Shown here one piece after another: positions 61,328 to 64,000 of a DNA stretch of 64,000 bases. The stretch lies in the NCBI GenBank assembly GCA_963802915.1, contig CAWDKQ010000007.1, positions 1 through 64,000 on the forward strand. Direction: 5' to 3'. Below the pieces are notes generated by a model, which did not search any database, was not told the origin of the DNA, and saw only the letters and a program-made list of their open reading frames with translations. The stretch comes from JAICMB01 sp963802915. GTDB lineage: Bacteria; Acidobacteriota; Terriglobia; Bryobacterales; Bryobacteraceae. Positions within the stretch are counted from its first letter, which is position 1, and each line of letters starts with the position of its first letter. The translations under genes were made by a program, and so were the position numbers.

Positions 61328-62020
61328 TCACACGTGCACAAGAGTGATTTCGTCGCGAATCTTCTCCACTTCGCCCTTAGGATCCGCCGACCGAGTCACT
61401 TGCCGGCCGATCACAAGGTAATCGGCTCCAGCCGCTAACGCTTCCGCCGGTGTCGCAACACGCCTCTGATCGCCAACCGCCGCGCCCTTCGACCGGACCC
61501 CCGGATTCACCAGCACCATCTTCGGACCCGTAATCGATCGCACTCTGGCGGCTTCCAAAGCCGAGCATACGATGCCGTCGACACCCACTTCGACAGCCGT
61601 CCGCGTCCGCAAAGCCACCAGATCGGCCACTGAGGTTTCGTATCCCAAGTCAGCGAGATCCTTCTGAGTGAAACTCGTCAGCACCGTCACCGCGAGAAGC
61701 TTCAGATCCGACGCGCCGCGGCCCTCCACCGCTGCTTGCAGTATCGAGTGGCTGCCATGCACAGTCAGGAACCGCACCCCGGTCTTCGCCACCACCGCGA
61801 CTGCACGTTTAACAGTCTCGCTGATGTCGTAGAGCTTGAGATCCAGGAAGACGTTCTTACCGCGATTTACAACCTCGCGCACGAACGGCATCCCTTCGGC
61901 CGCGTAAAGCTCCATCCCGATCTTGTAAAAATCCACCGAGCCGCCGAGTTGATCGACGAGTGAACGAGCCTGCGCGGCATTGTCGAAATCGAGAGCGATA
62001 ATCAACGGATTGTGATTCAT
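61328..62020 (-). CDS. pyrF: Orotidine 5'-phosphate decarboxylase
   Basis: A 230-aa TIM-barrel enzyme that makes UMP from OMP, the last step of pyrimidine synthesis. The active-site array is complete: Asp11 (ALDFDN), Lys33 (YKIG), Asp60-Lys62-Asp65 (FLDLKLYDI), and the phosphate loop VNPGVRSKGA ... DYLVIGRQVT with Arg near the end. Its ATG overlaps the selD stop by 4 bases, so it is translated from the same message. Confidence 0.97.
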   Translation of the reverse strand: MNHNPLIIALDFDNAAQARSLVDQLGGSVDFYKIGMELYAAEGMPFVREVVNRGKNVFLDLKLYDISETVKRAVAVVAKTGVRFLTVHGSHSILQAAVEGRGASDLKLLAVTVLTSFTQKDLADLGYETSVADLVALRTRTAVEVGVDGIVCSALEAARVRSITGPKMVLVNPGVRSKGAAVGDQRRVATPAEALAAGADYLVIGRQVTRSADPKGEVEKIRDEITLVHV

Positions 62021-63024
62021 AGAATTCTCAGCGGCTTGCCTTGCTTCATTAAAACACGCCCGATCCGATATGCTTCCGGATAAACGCGCTCCAATTCTGC
62101 CGCATCGGCCTCAGGTAAAGAAATAAGCAGCCCGCCCGAAGTCTGCGGATCGTAAAGCAAATCGTCCACATCGGAACTACCCTCGACGCACGACGCCGCG
62201 AAATCCCGGTTATTATTCAGCCCCCCGGGAATCGCGCCCTGCTGCGCGTACTCCAGCGCGCCTGGCAGAAAACGAACCAGCTTGGAATCAATCTCGAGGG
62301 TGACGCCGCTCGCCAGCGCCATTTCGCGCCCATGGCCGATCAACCCGAACCCCGTGACGTCCGTGCAGCCATGAACATCGAACCGCAGCATCGCCTCACA
62401 TGCGGCGCGATTCAGCGTCAGCATCGATTCAATCGCCGCCGCTACGTCCGATTCTCGCGCGATGCCGCGCTTCAACGCGGTCGCGATCACTCCCGTGCCA
62501 AGCCGTTTCGTAAACACCAGCGCGTCGCCCGCGCGAGCTCCCGAATTCGCCTTCACCCGATCGGGATGAATTGTTCCTGTGACCGCGTATCCGAATTTGA
62601 TCTCATCGTCAGCAACGCTATGACCGCCCAGAATCGAGCATTCCGCTTCGCGCATTTTCTCCGCGCCGCCGCGTACGATCGCTTCCAGCGTATCGATATC
62701 GCCCTTGGCCGGATACGCAAGAATCGAAAGCGACGAGATGGGCCGTCCGCCCATGGCATAAACATCGCTCAGCGAATTGGCTGCCGCGATGGCTCCGAAC
62801 GTATACGGATCGTCGACAATCGGCGTGAAAAAATCGACTGTCTGAACCAGGGCACACTCCGGCGTCAGCTTGTACACACCGGCATCGTCGGCGGTGTCAA
62901 ACCCAACCAGCACGTTGCTGTTTGGCCAGCGCGGTATCCGCTGGAGTACCTGGTCCAAAACCTTTGGACTAAGCTTGGAAGCTCAACCCGCCGCGCGGAC
63001 GTTGGCCGTTAATTTGGCTGTCAT
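62017..63024 (-). CDS. selD: Selenide, water dikinase, itself a selenoprotein (TGA = Sec14)
   Basis: SelD makes selenophosphate from selenide and ATP, the selenium donor for Sec-tRNA. From ATG 63024 the frame is MTAKLTANVRAAG, then TGA (62985-62983), then ASKLSPKVLDQVLQRIP and on to the end, 335 aa with Sec. The position is the known active-site Cys/Sec of SelD (GCxxK / GUASK). Conserved ATP-binding landmarks follow: TADDAGVY, FFTPIVDDPYTFGAIAAANSLSDVYAMGG, ILGGHSV, DVTGFGLIGH and DPQTSGGLL. Annotation that starts at TTG 62958 would lose the active site. It starts 10 bases after the preceding membrane gene and overlaps pyrF. Confidence 0.93.
62953..62969 (-). promoter_or_regulatory. Candidate SECIS element of selD
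   Basis: RNA after UGA: 13 nt, then GUCCAAA / UUUGGAC (7 perfect pairs) with loop GGU. The loop starts 20 nt after the UGA. GGU in the apical loop is the feature recognised by SelB in E. coli-type SECIS. Lies inside the coding region. Confidence 0.8.
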
Positions 63025-63033
63025 CAATTCATG

Positions 63034-64000
63034 TTAGCGTCGCGGAACCGACCCGCCATCGATCTGCTTCCACACCCGCTCGGCCTCGGCATCACGTTCC
63101 GGCGCGTGCGCCAGATATAGGCGCAGCATCTCGCGCCCGCGATCCCTCAACCCATTGCGGAGCCAGTAATCGGCCAGCGTTCGTGCGCACATGGGTGTGC
63201 CGGGTGAATGCTCGATGTAAGTCGCGCATTCCGTGTCCATGTGTTGCAGAACGCGCTGCAGCTTATCCGGGTAAACCGGCGTTCCCGCCGGTGGACGCCG
63301 AACGAAGACCAGCGCCTGGGCATCGTCGAAAACGAGCTGCCAATCCGCGTTCTCAGGACGGCCCAGCGCCAGCGCCAATGGATAAACCACGCCCGAAACA
63401 TATTCGAGCGTGTTCATCACAACCACCTGCACTCCATAGCGGTCGAGCAGTTCCGCCCGCGGCCCGGTCACTTGGTCCACCGCCGACCCAATGTTGTATA
63501 AAATCTGCTTGTAATCGCGGTTCACGGATTCGCTCAAAGCACGGCCATCGGTGAACACGCGTTCCTGTGGCCACAACTTCCAGACCAGGTATCCGCCCTC
63601 TTCGTAGGTATTAAACATCGGGGCCGTAACATGACTCGCGGCCAGGTAATCGGCAGCGCCCGCTGGAATCTTCCATCCGGCAACATGCGGTTGAAAAAAC
63701 GATCCGCGTCCGATGCCAACAGCAATTCCGACAAGAAGCACCACCGGGACTGCCCACGCCAAGTTGAATTTCGGCAGTCGCGGCCGGAAATAAGCAGCGA
63801 TGAGGACAGGCGCCAGAAACCCGATCAGCAGAAGATTCCGGAAAGCCAAAAGCGACGCGCCTGCAAACGCCGCATACAGCAGCCAGTGCGCCAGGCGAAC
63901 CTTCCGCCAGTTGACCAGGAGCGCCAAGGCCGATGCATACAGCAAAATATCGAAAGCATACGGCGGACCCCAAAGATAAGGTGCATGCCATTCGATCAGA
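63034..64000 (-). CDS. Polytopic membrane protein, 5' end outside the window
   Basis: The frame is open from TAA 63034 to the window edge (starting LIEWHAPYLWGPPYAFDILL), so the gene's start is missing; the visible part is about 320 aa. Three to four membrane helices (LLYASALALLVNW, WLLYAAFAGASLLAF, LLLIGFLAPVLIAAYF, AWAVPVVLLVGIAVGIG) precede a soluble part with PMFNTYEEGGYLVWKLWPQERVFTDGRALS, seen in acidobacterial/planctomycetal membrane proteins related to ArnT-like glycosyltransferases. The exact function is unknown. selD starts 10 bases after the stop, so both can be one operon. Confidence 0.75.
   Translation of the reverse strand, partial: LIEWHAPYLWGPPYAFDILLYASALALLVNWRKVRLAHWLLYAAFAGASLLAFRNLLLIGFLAPVLIAAYFRPRLPKFNLAWAVPVVLLVGIAVGIGRGSFFQPHVAGWKIPAGAADYLAASHVTAPMFNTYEEGGYLVWKLWPQERVFTDGRALSESVNRDYKQILYNIGSAVDQVTGPRAELLDRYGVQVVVMNTLEYVSGVVYPLALALGRPENADWQLVFDDAQALVFVRRPPAGTPVYPDKLQRVLQHMDTECATYIEHSPGTPMCARTLADYWLRNGLRDRGREMLRLYLAHAPERDAEAERVWKQIDGGSVPRR

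Overview
The window looks like chromosomal DNA of an acidobacterium, most likely from the Solibacter/Bryobacter side of the phylum. The evidence is family content: two very large TonB receptors with N-terminal carboxypeptidase-regulatory-like domains, two 'ADOP'-type duplicated orphan permeases, a Solibacter-type C-terminal domain (TIGR03437-like) on an NHL-repeat protein, a YXWGXW-repeat lipoprotein and several secreted proteins of acidobacterial type. There is no phage, plasmid, insertion sequence or CRISPR array. Density is high, with many 4-base ATGA gene overlaps.

Layout. 0-3 kb: tRNA-Arg(ACG), a proline-rich lipoprotein with 36-bp tandem repeats, deoC and a hotdog thioesterase. 3-10 kb: a DUF2126 protein, a circularly permuted ATP-grasp/alpha-E fusion and a transglutaminase, i.e. 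a predicted peptide-ligation module, then Ku. 10-18 kb: housekeeping genes (esterase, acpP-fabF, etfBA, a yciF/ytxH stress cluster, recX). 18-30 kb: TonB receptor, oxidoreductases, RNase R, DinB-type proteins. 30-36 kb: two ADOP permeases flanking a GAF-ANTAR regulator, with a strong alternative-hairpin element and a 16-codon peptide gene between them. 36-40 kb: a vapBC-type toxin-antitoxin pair, a cyclic-nucleotide-binding protein and an FHA-GAF-sigma54 activator. 40-53 kb: NHL protein, RNase T2, then a compact run FkbH-ACP / GT4 / GT4-thioesterase downstream of a TonB receptor. This run resembles a tiny assembly line that activates glycerate and glycosylates a product. 53-64 kb: secreted proteins, a TPR protein, a rhodanese, a YncE-like propeller, a hybrid histidine kinase, pyrF, selD and a membrane protein cut by the window end.

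Main discovery: two genes near the end are split by an in-frame TGA that is best read as selenocysteine. selD encodes Sec14 at its known active-site position. It is followed by a 7-bp hairpin with a GGU loop that starts 20 nt after the UGA. About 6.4 kb away, a small rhodanese has TGA where its relatives carry a second conserved Cys in the active-site loop. The reading frame stays intact to a normal C-terminus, and a 7-bp hairpin with a G-containing loop starts at a similar distance. Together they indicate selenocysteine decoding and a probable Sec-containing rhodanese.

Three other genes carry single-base frameshifts (near 16795, 25755 and 57136). They may be real lesions or sequence errors. 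Family assignments come from motif recognition by eye; no database search was run.
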